From JACSRF01 sp964504445 (GTDB lineage: Bacteria > Chloroflexota > Anaerolineae > Promineifilales > Promineifilaceae), in assembly GCA_964504445.1 (NCBI GenBank), contig CAZDEO010000003.1:57101-121100 (forward strand): a stretch of 64,000 nt of DNA, read 5' to 3'. The notes beneath the pieces are model-generated. The model did no database searches. It saw only the letters and a program-made list of their open reading frames with translations, and was not told the DNA's origin. The translations under genes were made by a program, and so were the position numbers. Shown here piece by piece: positions 1 to 7,978 of this stretch (positions are counted from its first letter, which is position 1; each line of letters opens with the position of its first letter).

Positions 1-412
1 CTTCCTGCACCTTCTCTGCGCCACCTCGCAGCACTTCTTGTAAAATTCCGGCCTCTTCTCGCACCAAATCATCAGGAAAAGCCACCAGATTGATGGCAAA
101 AAGCACCTCGCCCCCCATGGCATAAATATCAGACATTGCGTTGGCAGCAGCAATGGCCCCAAAATCATACGGGTCATCAACTATAGGCGGAAAAAAGTCT
201 GTAGTGGTAACGATAGCTTGTTGGTCGTTCAGCTGATAAACAGCCGCGTCGTCAGCTGCCTCCAGACCCACTAGCAAATTGGGATAATCTGCCGGGTTAA
301 ACAGGCTACGCAGTGGTTGGAGCAATCGGGCTAAGTCCGCCGGACTTAGTTTGGACGCTCAACCAGCACATGAGGCCAACGATGTCAAGCGTATCTGTTT
401 GCCTGTGGTCAT
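1..412 (-). CDS. selD: Selenide, water dikinase (SelD), selenocysteine-containing, 3' part outside the window
   Basis: SelD makes selenophosphate from selenide and ATP, the Se donor for selenocysteine and selenouridine synthesis. Translating down from the ATG at 412-410 (AAGGAG five bases upstream) gives a SelD N terminus. Codon 18 is an in-frame TGA (361-359) in the context CAG-U-ASK, exactly where E. coli SelD has its catalytic Cys17. The family Lys follows three residues later; the second family Cys (C19) is Ser here. Past the TGA the frame stays open to the window edge with clear family blocks: LSPADLARLL, DDAAVY, TTDFFPPIVDDPYDFG, AAANAMSDIYAMGG. The codon is therefore most likely read as Sec, as in many SelD proteins. 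A SECIS-like hairpin follows it. Ordinary ORF calling misses this gene because of the UGA. Confidence 0.93.
331..349 (-). promoter_or_regulatory. Bacterial SECIS-like hairpin in selD mRNA
   Basis: Nine bases after the UGA codon the selD message has a perfect 8-bp stem, CTAAGTCC/GGACTTAG, with loop GGC. The loop starts 17 nt after the UGA and its first base is G. Both fit the published bacterial SECIS consensus as I remember it (UGA-to-loop distance about 16-37 nt, G in the first two loop positions). It would recruit SelB for selenocysteine insertion. Confidence 0.8.
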
Positions 413-449
413 GCCAACTCCTTGATGGTGAATTAGGAACCTTGCCTCA

Positions 450-463
450 AACCGCATGCGGTT
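450..463. repeat. 14-bp perfect palindrome between selD and fhaA
   Basis: AACCGCATGCGGTT is a perfect palindrome in the 149-bp region between the divergent selD and FHA genes, about 40 bp upstream of the selD start. It could be an operator for a dimeric regulator acting on selD. No regulator can be assigned. Confidence 0.4.
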
Positions 464-524
464 CCTTCGTTGTGTGAGAAGTATACAGGATGCCTACGGG
501 GTTGCAATGAAGCCTTAACGTAAA

Positions 525-553
525 TTGACGCCTTTCTGCGGCAAAACTATAAT
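525..553 (+). promoter_or_regulatory. Sigma-70-type promoter of the FHA genes, leaderless
   Basis: TTGACG (525-530), a 17-bp spacer and TATAAT (548-553) make a near-consensus promoter. Only 8 bases separate the -10 box from the ATG at 562, and there is no Shine-Dalgarno sequence. Transcription should start at or next to the ATG, giving a leaderless mRNA. Confidence 0.75.
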
Positions 554-561
554 CCGTTGCC

Positions 562-1368
562 ATGGGAGAATTTTCTGGCGTAAAACGGCACCTGACACGG
601 TTTGAAGAGTTGGCCCAGCGGTTGGTGGAAGGTTCTTTTAGCCGCCTTTTTGGCGGGCAATTGCAGGCTATGGATCTGGCGACGCACCTGGCGCGAAGTA
701 TGGAAGATAATCAACTGAATGGACTAGCCCCTGATGTGTACGTCATTCATTTGCATCCAAAAGCATATGCTGCCATTTCCGGTGCGAACCTCCAGTTAGC
801 GGATGATCTGATTGCCTACATTGAGCAATTAGCGCACCAAAGCCATCTTGCTTTGGTAAGCACACCCGAAGTGCGCTTTACAACAGATCCTAATTTGCCG
901 CGTTTTGCTATTTCCGTGCAATCTGAGCATGGACAAATAAAGGCGCAAACGACCCAGGTTCACCAACGACCAACGGCCGTAGACGACGTAGCCATGGCTG
1001 TTCAGGCGTTGGATGCCTTTCTTATTTTGGACGGCAAGCGCCATGTGGGGTTGGAGAAGCCAATTGTTACGCTTGGGCGGCGGGTGGAAAATGACATTGT
1101 GTTAGAGTCGACAACAGTTAGCCGCCGCCATGCACAGCTCCGCTGGCGTTACGGCCGTTTTATTCTGTATGACCTGAGTGGACGGGGCCGAACGGCCGTT
1201 AATGGCGAAGCCGTTACCGAATGCGTGTTGCAACCAGGAGACGTTATTAACCTGGGAGGTACCCTCATCATCTACGGCGAAGGGCGCGAAAAACCAATTA
1301 GCACCCTGCCTTCGGCTGATGATGGCGACACCCAATTGCGCTTTTCACCACCAGCAGAGGAATCGTGA
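562..1368 (+). CDS. DUF3662 and FHA domain protein (FhaA-like)
   Basis: 268 aa. Residues 1 to about 130 match the FhaA N-terminal domain (DUF3662), which opens with GVKRHLTRFEELAQRLVEG. Residues about 165-240 form an FHA phosphothreonine-binding domain with the expected GR, VSRRH and NG positions. In Actinobacteria FhaA proteins are Ser/Thr kinase substrates that scaffold cell-wall synthesis. Here the usual neighbours (PP2C, rodA, pbpA, pknB) are absent, so the partner kinase must lie elsewhere. The ATG sits directly behind a consensus promoter without a ribosome binding site. The next FHA gene overlaps it by 4 bases. Confidence 0.88.
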   Translation: MGEFSGVKRHLTRFEELAQRLVEGSFSRLFGGQLQAMDLATHLARSMEDNQLNGLAPDVYVIHLHPKAYAAISGANLQLADDLIAYIEQLAHQSHLALVSTPEVRFTTDPNLPRFAISVQSEHGQIKAQTTQVHQRPTAVDDVAMAVQALDAFLILDGKRHVGLEKPIVTLGRRVENDIVLESTTVSRRHAQLRWRYGRFILYDLSGRGRTAVNGEAVTECVLQPGDVINLGGTLIIYGEGREKPISTLPSADDGDTQLRFSPPAEES

Positions 1369-1799
1369 GCGGTCCAATCCTATTGTTCGTGCTGCGCACG
1401 CTTAGCGCCATACTGCTTTTGGGCTTTCTAGGCCTTATCACCTGGTTCATTTATCGTGACTTAAAAATGACAGCGCTTGCCCTAAACAGCCAGCAGCACG
1501 GCCGGGGTGCCCTGCGGGTTATTGCGGCCACAGAAAGCAAGCTGGCTTTGGACACGCTATTCTCATTGCAGCCTGTCACGACAATTGGCCGCAATGAGCA
1601 AAATGCCATTGTGCTTGACGACAGCTACGCTTCTGGTGAGCATGCTTTGTTGGCCTGGCGGGGCAATCAATGGTGGGTGGAAGATTTAGGCAGTCGTAAT
1701 GGCACGCTGTTGAATGGAGCGCCTCTTACTAGTAGTACAATCATTGCGCCGGGGGATATTATCTCCATTGGAGACACGCAACTAAAATTAGAGCTGTAA
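1365..1799 (+). CDS. Membrane-anchored FHA domain protein (FhaB-like)
   Basis: 144 aa, starting at a GTG that overlaps the upstream stop (GTGA), so the two genes are translationally coupled. One N-terminal transmembrane helix (about residues 5-28) is followed by a cytosolic FHA domain (about 65-140) with TIGRNEQN, SGEHALL and DLGSRNGT, the canonical phosphothreonine-binding positions. The arrangement matches FhaB/FipA of Actinobacteria. It probably tethers phosphorylated partners, perhaps including the neighbouring FhaA-like protein, to the membrane. A 284-bp non-coding stretch with AT-rich AACGATT-like iterations follows. Confidence 0.85.
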   Translation: MSGPILLFVLRTLSAILLLGFLGLITWFIYRDLKMTALALNSQQHGRGALRVIAATESKLALDTLFSLQPVTTIGRNEQNAIVLDDSYASGEHALLAWRGNQWWVEDLGSRNGTLLNGAPLTSSTIIAPGDIISIGDTQLKLEL

Positions 1800-2083
1800 T
1801 GGCTTCTGGGCTACCAGCCCACCACTGGTTTTGTGGATTTGTCCTTCTCGCCAGAAATTTTGTTGTCCGTATTCAAAAATATGAAAAGCGGTAACTACTT
1901 TTGTAGAAGGGGGCGCGGGCTGCTTTGTAACCATTTCGCGCCTTCTGCAAGGTAACGGCCGTTCCACTTGGTAGCAGCGGGATGTGACATAGAAATTGAC
2001 GATTCGCAATTAACGATTTACGATTGCAGCGTATCGTAAGCCGTCACGTTAAAATCGTCAATCTAACAGCACAGAGGTGAAAT

Positions 2084-2881
2084 ATGGACTTAGGACTCAA
2101 TGGAAAAGTAGCGCTGGTGGTAGCAGCTAGCAAAGGTTTGGGCTTTGCCGCAGCACGGCAGCTTGTCTTGGAAGGAGCAAATGTGGCCATTTGCAGTCGT
2201 TCCCAACAGCAAGTAGATGAGGCTGTCGCCAAATTGCAGGAACTAGGTAGCCCAGAAACGGCCGTTGCCGGCTTCGTCACTGACGTCACCAACGCAGAAC
2301 AAATTTACCAACTTGTTCAAGATACCGTTGAAATCTTTGGCCGTCTCGACGTTCTCATCACCAACGCCGGCGGCCCTCCTGGCGGCACCTTCGACACCAC
2401 CGACATCTCTTCTTGGGAAAAAGCCTTCCATCTTACTTTGATGAGCGTCACCCACCTGATCAAAGCAGCTTTGCCTCACCTGCGCCAGAGCAGCACCCCC
2501 AGCATTTTGACAATTACTAGCGTATCCGTCAAACAACCTATAGCCGGTTTACTGCTATCAAACGCCATTCGGCCCGCCGTAGTTGGCCTCACCAAAAGCC
2601 TTTCCCAGGAATTAGGTAGCGAAAATATCCGCGTCAACTCCATTTTGCCCGGCTGGACAGCCACCGAACGAGTTGGCGAAATACTGACCTATCGAGCGCA
2701 GCAAAATGGAACCACGAAAGAGGCTGAAGAGGCAAAAATTACCCAAAGCATTCCCCTGGGACGTATGGCCACACCGGCCGAGTTTGGCAATGTCGCCGCA
2801 TTTTTGGTTTCACCTGCTGCCAGCTATGTGAATGGGGTTATGGTCCAGGTAGACGGTGGCAGTTACTCTGGTTTGTTATAG
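2084..2881 (+). CDS. SDR family oxidoreductase with non-canonical active site
   Basis: 265 aa with a Rossmann fold: cofactor loop ASKGLG near residue 15, NAGGPPGG near residue 92, and the SDR C-terminal segment ending in VDGGSYSG. It resembles FabG-like 3-oxoacyl-ACP reductases and glucose dehydrogenases. The serine region (TITSVSVKQP) is present, but the YxxxK pair is replaced by SNAIR, so proton relay by Tyr/Lys is absent. I recall a subgroup of bacterial SDRs with this change; substrate is unknown. GAGGTG lies just upstream of the ATG. The 3' end overlaps the convergent hpt by 19 bp. Confidence 0.85.
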   Translation: MDLGLNGKVALVVAASKGLGFAAARQLVLEGANVAICSRSQQQVDEAVAKLQELGSPETAVAGFVTDVTNAEQIYQLVQDTVEIFGRLDVLITNAGGPPGGTFDTTDISSWEKAFHLTLMSVTHLIKAALPHLRQSSTPSILTITSVSVKQPIAGLLLSNAIRPAVVGLTKSLSQELGSENIRVNSILPGWTATERVGEILTYRAQQNGTTKEAEEAKITQSIPLGRMATPAEFGNVAAFLVSPAASYVNGVMVQVDGGSYSGLL

Positions 2882-3414
2882 CTATACACGTGTGCTTTCA
2901 GTTCGGCGATATAAGGCAGGGTACGGTGCTGATCTGCATAATCAAGGCCGTATCCCACTACCCAAACATCGGGGATCTCGAAACCCAGGTAATCTACGGG
3001 AACATCCAAGCTTTCCCGCGTTTTACGGACAAAGGTGCAGGTTCGCAGTGAGGCGGGCCTGCGCCCTAGTAGCGTTTTGTAGAGATAGTTTAGGGTTTGT
3101 CCTGTATCTACAATGTCTTCCACCAAAATAACGTGCTTGCCCTCAATAGGCTCGCGCAGATCCATAATTACCCGTACTTCGCCTGATTGGGCTGTTTTGC
3201 CGTAACTGGAAACCGCCATGAAGTCTACCCGATGCGAGATAGTAATATGGCGGGCCAGGTCTGCAAGGAAGATAAAGGCCCCTTTTAGCACACCAACCAG
3301 ATACAAATTATTGCTGATGTGGGCATAATCCTGGGATATTTGCCTAGCCAAAGCCAGGACACGTTTTTGAATGGTGTCTTCAGTTAGCAATACACGGGCA
3401 AGATCTTCATGCAT
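2863..3414 (-). CDS. hpt: Hypoxanthine phosphoribosyltransferase
   Basis: 183 aa, the usual length for bacterial HPRT. The PRPP-binding loop VILVEDIVDTGQTL is intact, and GVLKGAFIFLADL and VDFMAVSSYG are conserved family blocks. The enzyme salvages hypoxanthine and guanine to IMP and GMP in the cytosol. GGAGG precedes the start by about 10 bases. The gene is monocistronic and convergent with the SDR gene, sharing 19 bp at the 3' ends. Confidence 0.93.
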   Translation of the reverse strand: MHEDLARVLLTEDTIQKRVLALARQISQDYAHISNNLYLVGVLKGAFIFLADLARHITISHRVDFMAVSSYGKTAQSGEVRVIMDLREPIEGKHVILVEDIVDTGQTLNYLYKTLLGRRPASLRTCTFVRKTRESLDVPVDYLGFEIPDVWVVGYGLDYADQHRTLPYIAELKAHVYSYNKPE

Positions 3415-3634
3415 ATTTATATGACCTCCCTCGAAAAACGCCAGCGCAGGAGAAGGGATTTCCTCAAGTTGAGCCTACGCGCATGCCGATTCCTTTGATA
3501 TTATCAGTAATTGGGTTGGGTGAACCCACCAATGCCGGTAAACGATAATCAATAATTTTGTTAACGCATACCAAACAGTATGCGCTAAATGGCCCTAAAT
3601 GTGAAGTGACAAATGTCACGAGGAGTGGCACACA

Positions 3635-5581
3635 ATGTTCCATGGTAGTGGTTGGTTTGCTTACTTACGATATGACGAAGAACAAGATCGTCCGGCTGTT
3701 TCCCGTGATTTGATAAGGCGAGTGTGGCGATTTGCCCATCCTTACCAGGGGCAAGTATTACTGCTCTTGCTTACCATTATGCTCATTTCCGGACTATCTT
3801 TGATCTCCCCTTTGCTTTTTCGCGCGCTTATTGACAGAGCCATTCCTGACCGGGACTTTACGCTGCTAAATTGGTTGGCATTGGGGATGATCGGTATTCC
3901 CATTGTAAATGGCGTAATAGGCGTATGGCAACGGCAGCTTAACTCCGCCGTTGGGGAAGGGGTTATTTGTGATCTGCGCCAGGCTTTATATGGTCATATG
4001 CAGCGAATGTCTCTGCGCTTTTTTACGCAAACGCGCACTGGTGAGTTGATGTCGCGCCTAAATAATGACGTGGTAGGCGCACAGCAGGCAATTAGCAATA
4101 CATTTGTAACCATTGTTTCTAATCTGGTGACGCTAGTGGCAACTTTGGCCATTATGTTGACATTGGAATGGCGATTAACGCTGTTGGCGCTGGCTATTTT
4201 ACCTTTGTTCGTGCTGCCAGCTCGGCGCATTGGCCGCATTTTACGGGATATTCGGCGGCGTTCTATGGAGCTGAATGCTGAGATGAATGCCACCATGAAT
4301 GAGACGCTGAACGTGAGCGGTGCGTTGTTAGTGAAGTTGTTTGGACGAGAAGAGCGGGAAATGGCCCGCTTTCGCCGCGATGCAGAGGAGGTGCGGGATA
4401 TTGGTATTCGGTCGGCGGTCATTGGACGCTGGTTTTTTATGCTTTTGAGCATTGTCAGTGCGGTGGGTACGGCCGTCGTCTTTTGGGTCGGTGGCCACCT
4501 TGTGCTGCGGGGAGAGTTTACCATTGGCACGATTGTGGCTTTTGGCAATTATTTGATGCAGTTATATGGACCGCTTATGTCATTGACGAATGCACCGGTG
4601 GAGTTTGCCCAAAGTATGGTCAGTTTTGAACGCGTGTTTGAAGCGCTAGACATAGCGGTAGAAATTGAAGAGCGATCTGATGCCGAACCCCTGAAAGATG
4701 TTCACGGCCGTCTCGCGTTCCAGAATGTTTCTTTTGCCTATGCTGGCGATGATAAAGGGACACAAATGGCCTTGCCCGAAATTGCTCGCTTTACCCGGGG
4801 CGGGAGCGACGTGCATCTCAAGCGCGGCAAGCAAAAAGGAAACGGCCGTGAAGACACAGCCGGAATGCCTTCCACAGAACCTACTCAAGCAAGAACGTGG
4901 GCGCTCCAAAATGTAACCTTTCACATCGAACCTGGCCAGCTAGTAGCCCTGGTAGGCCCCAGCGGTGCAGGCAAAACCACTATTACCTATCTCATTCCCC
5001 GCCTGTATGATCCCACATCTGGCACAGTTTTTGTAGACGACATCGATGTCAAAGAAACCACCCTTGTTTCCCTTGCCCACAACATTGGTATGGTCACACA
5101 AGAAACCTATCTCTTCTATGACACAATCCGCGCTAATTTGCTTTACGCTCAACCCCATGCAACCGAAGAAGAAATGGTTGCCGCCGCTAAGGCAGCCAAT
5201 ATTCACGATTTCATCATGGGATTGGCAGATGGGTATGACACGGTTGTTGGTGAGCGCGGCTATCGCCTTAGCGGCGGTGAACGCCAGCGCATTGCAATTG
5301 CGCGGGTCATCCTCAAAGATCCACGCATCCTGGTGTTAGATGAGGCCACCTCGCACCTGGATTCTTTATCCGAAGCGCTGATTCAGGAAGCGTTACAGCA
5401 CGTCATGCAAGGGCGCACTAGTTTGGTTATTGCCCATCGCCTTTCTACCATATTAGCTGCTGACCAGATTTTAGTGATGGACCAGGGACAACTGGTGGAG
5501 CAAGGCACTCATGCCGATTTGTTAGCCCAGAATGGGCTGTACGCTGCCCTTTATGAGACCCAGTTCCGTGAACACAGTTAG
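3635..5581 (+). CDS. ABC exporter, fused membrane and ATPase domains, with an insertion in the NBD
   Basis: 648 aa half-transporter of the MsbA/BmrA class. Residues about 40-330 form a six-helix exporter membrane domain. The NBD follows: VSFAY (about 363), Walker A GPSGAGKTT (about 442), Q-loop TQETYLF, signature LSGGERQR, Walker B ILVLDEATSHLD and switch His IAHRLST. Between the first NBD strand and ALQNVTF there is an unusual hydrophilic insertion of about 50 residues (roughly 368-421), where homologues have only about ten. It is basic and low in hydrophobics and contains one ACGGCCGT copy. Likely exports lipids or drugs; substrate unknown. GAGGAG precedes the ATG. Confidence 0.92.
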   Translation: MFHGSGWFAYLRYDEEQDRPAVSRDLIRRVWRFAHPYQGQVLLLLLTIMLISGLSLISPLLFRALIDRAIPDRDFTLLNWLALGMIGIPIVNGVIGVWQRQLNSAVGEGVICDLRQALYGHMQRMSLRFFTQTRTGELMSRLNNDVVGAQQAISNTFVTIVSNLVTLVATLAIMLTLEWRLTLLALAILPLFVLPARRIGRILRDIRRRSMELNAEMNATMNETLNVSGALLVKLFGREEREMARFRRDAEEVRDIGIRSAVIGRWFFMLLSIVSAVGTAVVFWVGGHLVLRGEFTIGTIVAFGNYLMQLYGPLMSLTNAPVEFAQSMVSFERVFEALDIAVEIEERSDAEPLKDVHGRLAFQNVSFAYAGDDKGTQMALPEIARFTRGGSDVHLKRGKQKGNGREDTAGMPSTEPTQARTWALQNVTFHIEPGQLVALVGPSGAGKTTITYLIPRLYDPTSGTVFVDDIDVKETTLVSLAHNIGMVTQETYLFYDTIRANLLYAQPHATEEEMVAAAKAANIHDFIMGLADGYDTVVGERGYRLSGGERQRIAIARVILKDPRILVLDEATSHLDSLSEALIQEALQHVMQGRTSLVIAHRLSTILAADQILVMDQGQLVEQGTHADLLAQNGLYAALYETQFREHS

Positions 5582-5584
5582 CAG

Positions 5585-6607
5585 CTAGTGGGGAGGTGTG
5601 TCTACATTTTCCAGCCACTCTTCCACAATTTGAATGCCTAAAACCGGGGCATAGATATTGCGCGTGGTAGAAATGTCTGTGTGGCCCAAAAATTCTTGCA
5701 CCACCTCCAAAGGCATGCCAGCACGTAACAGCTGTGTTGCCCGGTAATGGCGAAAATCATGAGCTGAAAGGTTATCATGTAGCTGTAGTGCCTTTACAGC
5801 TTTTTTAACCACGTTGTGAGCGGCAGTGGTGGAAAGGCGCGCATTTTTGGCGTTGCGGCTGTGGGAGATGAAGAGTGCTGGGTTGGCATCGTCCCGTTCA
5901 GCCAGATATGCACGAATGGCTGGCCCGGCATAATCGCGAATATGTAGCGTCCGCGGCTTATTGCCCTTGCCTGTTATTGTGGCGAATTTCGCGTAACCGT
6001 TGTCCACGTTGCTGCGATTCAAACTGACCACTTCAGATATGCGGGCAGCCGTGGCGTAGAGCACTTGCACCAACGCCCGGTCACGAAGCAGTGAAAGGCG
6101 ACGATTGTAGCTGTCGTTTTGCTGGGGAAGGGGGAGATTTTCGTAATAGGCTATTATTTGGGGAATGGCTTGCCGTGCCTCATCCATATCAATTACCATT
6201 TCGGCCTGGTTGCGCTCTAGCGGACGGCGGGCCAACTGGCGTTGTAGCTTGCCCAGTTGGATGGTTTCGGGCAGGGCGTCGATGCCGTCAAGATAGTTCA
6301 AATAGCCCATGAGCGCAGCCAGGTAGGTTGTTGTCGTGGATTTAGCGCGGTTAGCCAGCAGCCAGGTGCGGAAGTTGAGAATTACGGCCGTATCCAAGTT
6401 TGCCGGCGAAAGTGGCCACTCAGTATCTAGACTGTAGTCGAGACGGCCAAAATGCTGCAACCAGTCTGCAAACAGGCGCAAACCAGAGCGATACGTTGTT
6501 TCTGTTTTGGCGCTGTGAATACCCGCTTCCAATAAAAAACTGGTTTCATGCAGCCAGGCCGGCTTGGCGGGAAACGGCCGTTTTGAAAGAGGTAAAACCT
6601 GTGGCAT
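5585..6607 (-). CDS. Tyrosine recombinase, Xer/phage-integrase family
   Basis: 340 aa. The N-terminal SAM-like core-binding domain covers about residues 20-125 and the catalytic domain about 150-335. Catalytic residues are visible: Arg in ATAARISEV, Lys in ITGKGNKPR, HxxR in HDFRHYRAT, His in FLGHTDISTT and the nucleophile Tyr in NIYAPV. GGAGG precedes the start. It is slightly longer than XerC/D and convergent with the ABC gene, 3 bp apart. A striking dyad symmetry lies about 50 bp upstream. It may be the chromosomal Xer recombinase or an orphan integrase; no flanking element boundaries were found here. Confidence 0.88.
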   Translation of the reverse strand: MPQVLPLSKRPFPAKPAWLHETSFLLEAGIHSAKTETTYRSGLRLFADWLQHFGRLDYSLDTEWPLSPANLDTAVILNFRTWLLANRAKSTTTTYLAALMGYLNYLDGIDALPETIQLGKLQRQLARRPLERNQAEMVIDMDEARQAIPQIIAYYENLPLPQQNDSYNRRLSLLRDRALVQVLYATAARISEVVSLNRSNVDNGYAKFATITGKGNKPRTLHIRDYAGPAIRAYLAERDDANPALFISHSRNAKNARLSTTAAHNVVKKAVKALQLHDNLSAHDFRHYRATQLLRAGMPLEVVQEFLGHTDISTTRNIYAPVLGIQIVEEWLENVDTPPH

Positions 6608-6655
6608 TTGGACAACACCTCCGGGGTGGGCAAGGTCAAGATAAGATACACCCGA

Positions 6656-6691
6656 TTATACTTAAGCTAAGTTACATTAACTTAAGTATAA
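6656..6691. promoter_or_regulatory. Nested dyad symmetry upstream of the recombinase gene
   Basis: The outer arms TTATACTTAAG (6656-6666) and CTTAAGTATAA (6681-6691) are perfect 11-bp inverted repeats. An inner pair TAAGTTA/TAACTTA (6668-6674 and 6678-6684) surrounds CAT. Eleven-base arms fit tyrosine-recombinase binding sites and also dimeric repressor operators. Its position 49-84 bp upstream of the recombinase start suggests autoregulation or a recombination site; this is inference. Confidence 0.5.
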
Positions 6692-6821
6692 CCACTCTGG
6701 CCCAAAAATCAACCACCTGAAAATTTGATTGCCCCTCGTTTGCCCATTTCGTCCGCTAACATTTTGTGCTATGCTGAAAGAATATTATTTAGTTCTTTTT
6801 TTATCTTTAAATGAGGGAATC

Positions 6822-7325
6822 ATGACAACAAAATACGGTTCAGAAAAAGGTCAATCCTTAGTAGAATATGGCCTTGTTTTGGTTTTAGTAGCCATTGTAA
6901 TCGCGGCTATTCTGGCAATATTCGGCGACACTGTGAAGGGTACGTACTGCCGTACGACCTACATGCTCGCACCTGATACTGATTTATCCGAAACTTGCCA
7001 GGCGCCTATTGTGATGTCCATCACCAGCCACAACGGCAACGCCATTAGTGTAGAAGCGCGTGTTCACGATCCTGACGGCAATCCCAATGCACCCTATGCG
7101 GCCATCGACAGAGTGGAGTTTTACATAGACGATGTAAATTCCACTCCCGTCATCATTGAATATCAATATCGCTACTGCCTCGGTGCTGGAGATGGGAATG
7201 CCACTGGATGTGGAACATATTACAACATCAGCGGCTTGTCTTCTGGCAGCCACGAAGTGATCATGTTAGCCTACGATGATGATGGAAATGTGGGCCAGGC
7301 GCGCTACCGATTCACCAAGGATTAG
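6822..7325 (+). CDS. Flp-type pilin fused to an Ig-like domain
   Basis: 167 aa from the ATG at 6822, which has GAGGGA just upstream; longer readings lack a plausible ribosome site. The N terminus is a class III (Flp) prepilin: short basic leader ending in EKG, then QSLVEYGLVLVLVAIVI, with cleavage expected after Gly and the conserved Glu five residues on. Instead of ending near residue 60 as Flp subunits do, the protein continues about 120 residues as a beta-rich exported domain (DRVEFYIDD, SGSHEVIMLAYDDDGNVG) resembling bacterial Ig-like modules, with two Cys pairs. It is probably a decorated minor pilin. No tad genes are nearby. Confidence 0.75.
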   Translation: MTTKYGSEKGQSLVEYGLVLVLVAIVIAAILAIFGDTVKGTYCRTTYMLAPDTDLSETCQAPIVMSITSHNGNAISVEARVHDPDGNPNAPYAAIDRVEFYIDDVNSTPVIIEYQYRYCLGAGDGNATGCGTYYNISGLSSGSHEVIMLAYDDDGNVGQARYRFTKD

Positions 7326-7381
7326 CGGCCATTTAGCCTTTCCTAATTAAGCCACAATAAAGCTATGCGAAAATTCTGCTC

Positions 7382-7846
7382 ATGAGAAAGGACAGCGCAA
7401 TTGAATTGTGGCAACTTAAAACTGAATTATACGCTCTTTTACAGTTGTTGTATGAGGGTGTAGATCACCTTGACGATCTTACTTGCAAAACCATTGCCAG
7501 AGCTTTGGGTGAATTACTGCAAGAGACCATCTCATTACCCGACAATATGGCGCCAGACGCAATAGAAGCATTTGCCCGTGACACATTGATTGGCACCGAC
7601 CAACTAAAAGAAGAGTTGATAGCGCGTTGGCAGGAAGAGCTCCAACCTTTGATGGGCCGTGCCCGCCACAGAGCTGAACAGCTCGGACATAGGCTTGCTG
7701 ACTTCACGCCCCTGGCCGTCAATGGTGAGGAATGGGGTGCAATTTGCCTCAAATGTCTTGATTGGGTAATGATTACACCACATAGCACTCGTGGCGCTCT
7801 GCTCACAGAATGCCGTAGTTGGGTAGCCAACTGGAAGTCAGATTAA
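7382..7846 (+). CDS. Unknown protein
   Basis: 154 aa, not recognised. It is predicted soluble and helix-rich with many Leu and Glu residues, has no signal peptide, and its C-terminal third holds CLKCLDW and a further Cys. No clear ribosome binding site precedes the ATG. It lies between the pilin and the iron operon with about 55 bp and 130 bp gaps, so it is probably its own unit. No function can be proposed. Confidence 0.5.
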   Translation: MRKDSAIELWQLKTELYALLQLLYEGVDHLDDLTCKTIARALGELLQETISLPDNMAPDAIEAFARDTLIGTDQLKEELIARWQEELQPLMGRARHRAEQLGHRLADFTPLAVNGEEWGAICLKCLDWVMITPHSTRGALLTECRSWVANWKSD

Positions 7847-7978
7847 ATTTCTGCCTCCGCTTACTAGTCGTTTTTCCCCCACCCCAATATTAGCAATCTT
7901 TTAAAAATCGCTAGCCAACAGCTTTTTTATGTGTTAAAATTTTGATATGTCTAAATTTTTGTCTAGGAGGTGTTAAAA

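Noticed and set aside
1985..2042. AACGATT-like iterations between the FHA and SDR genes
   Set aside because: Short, irregular and of low complexity; not a defined repeat.
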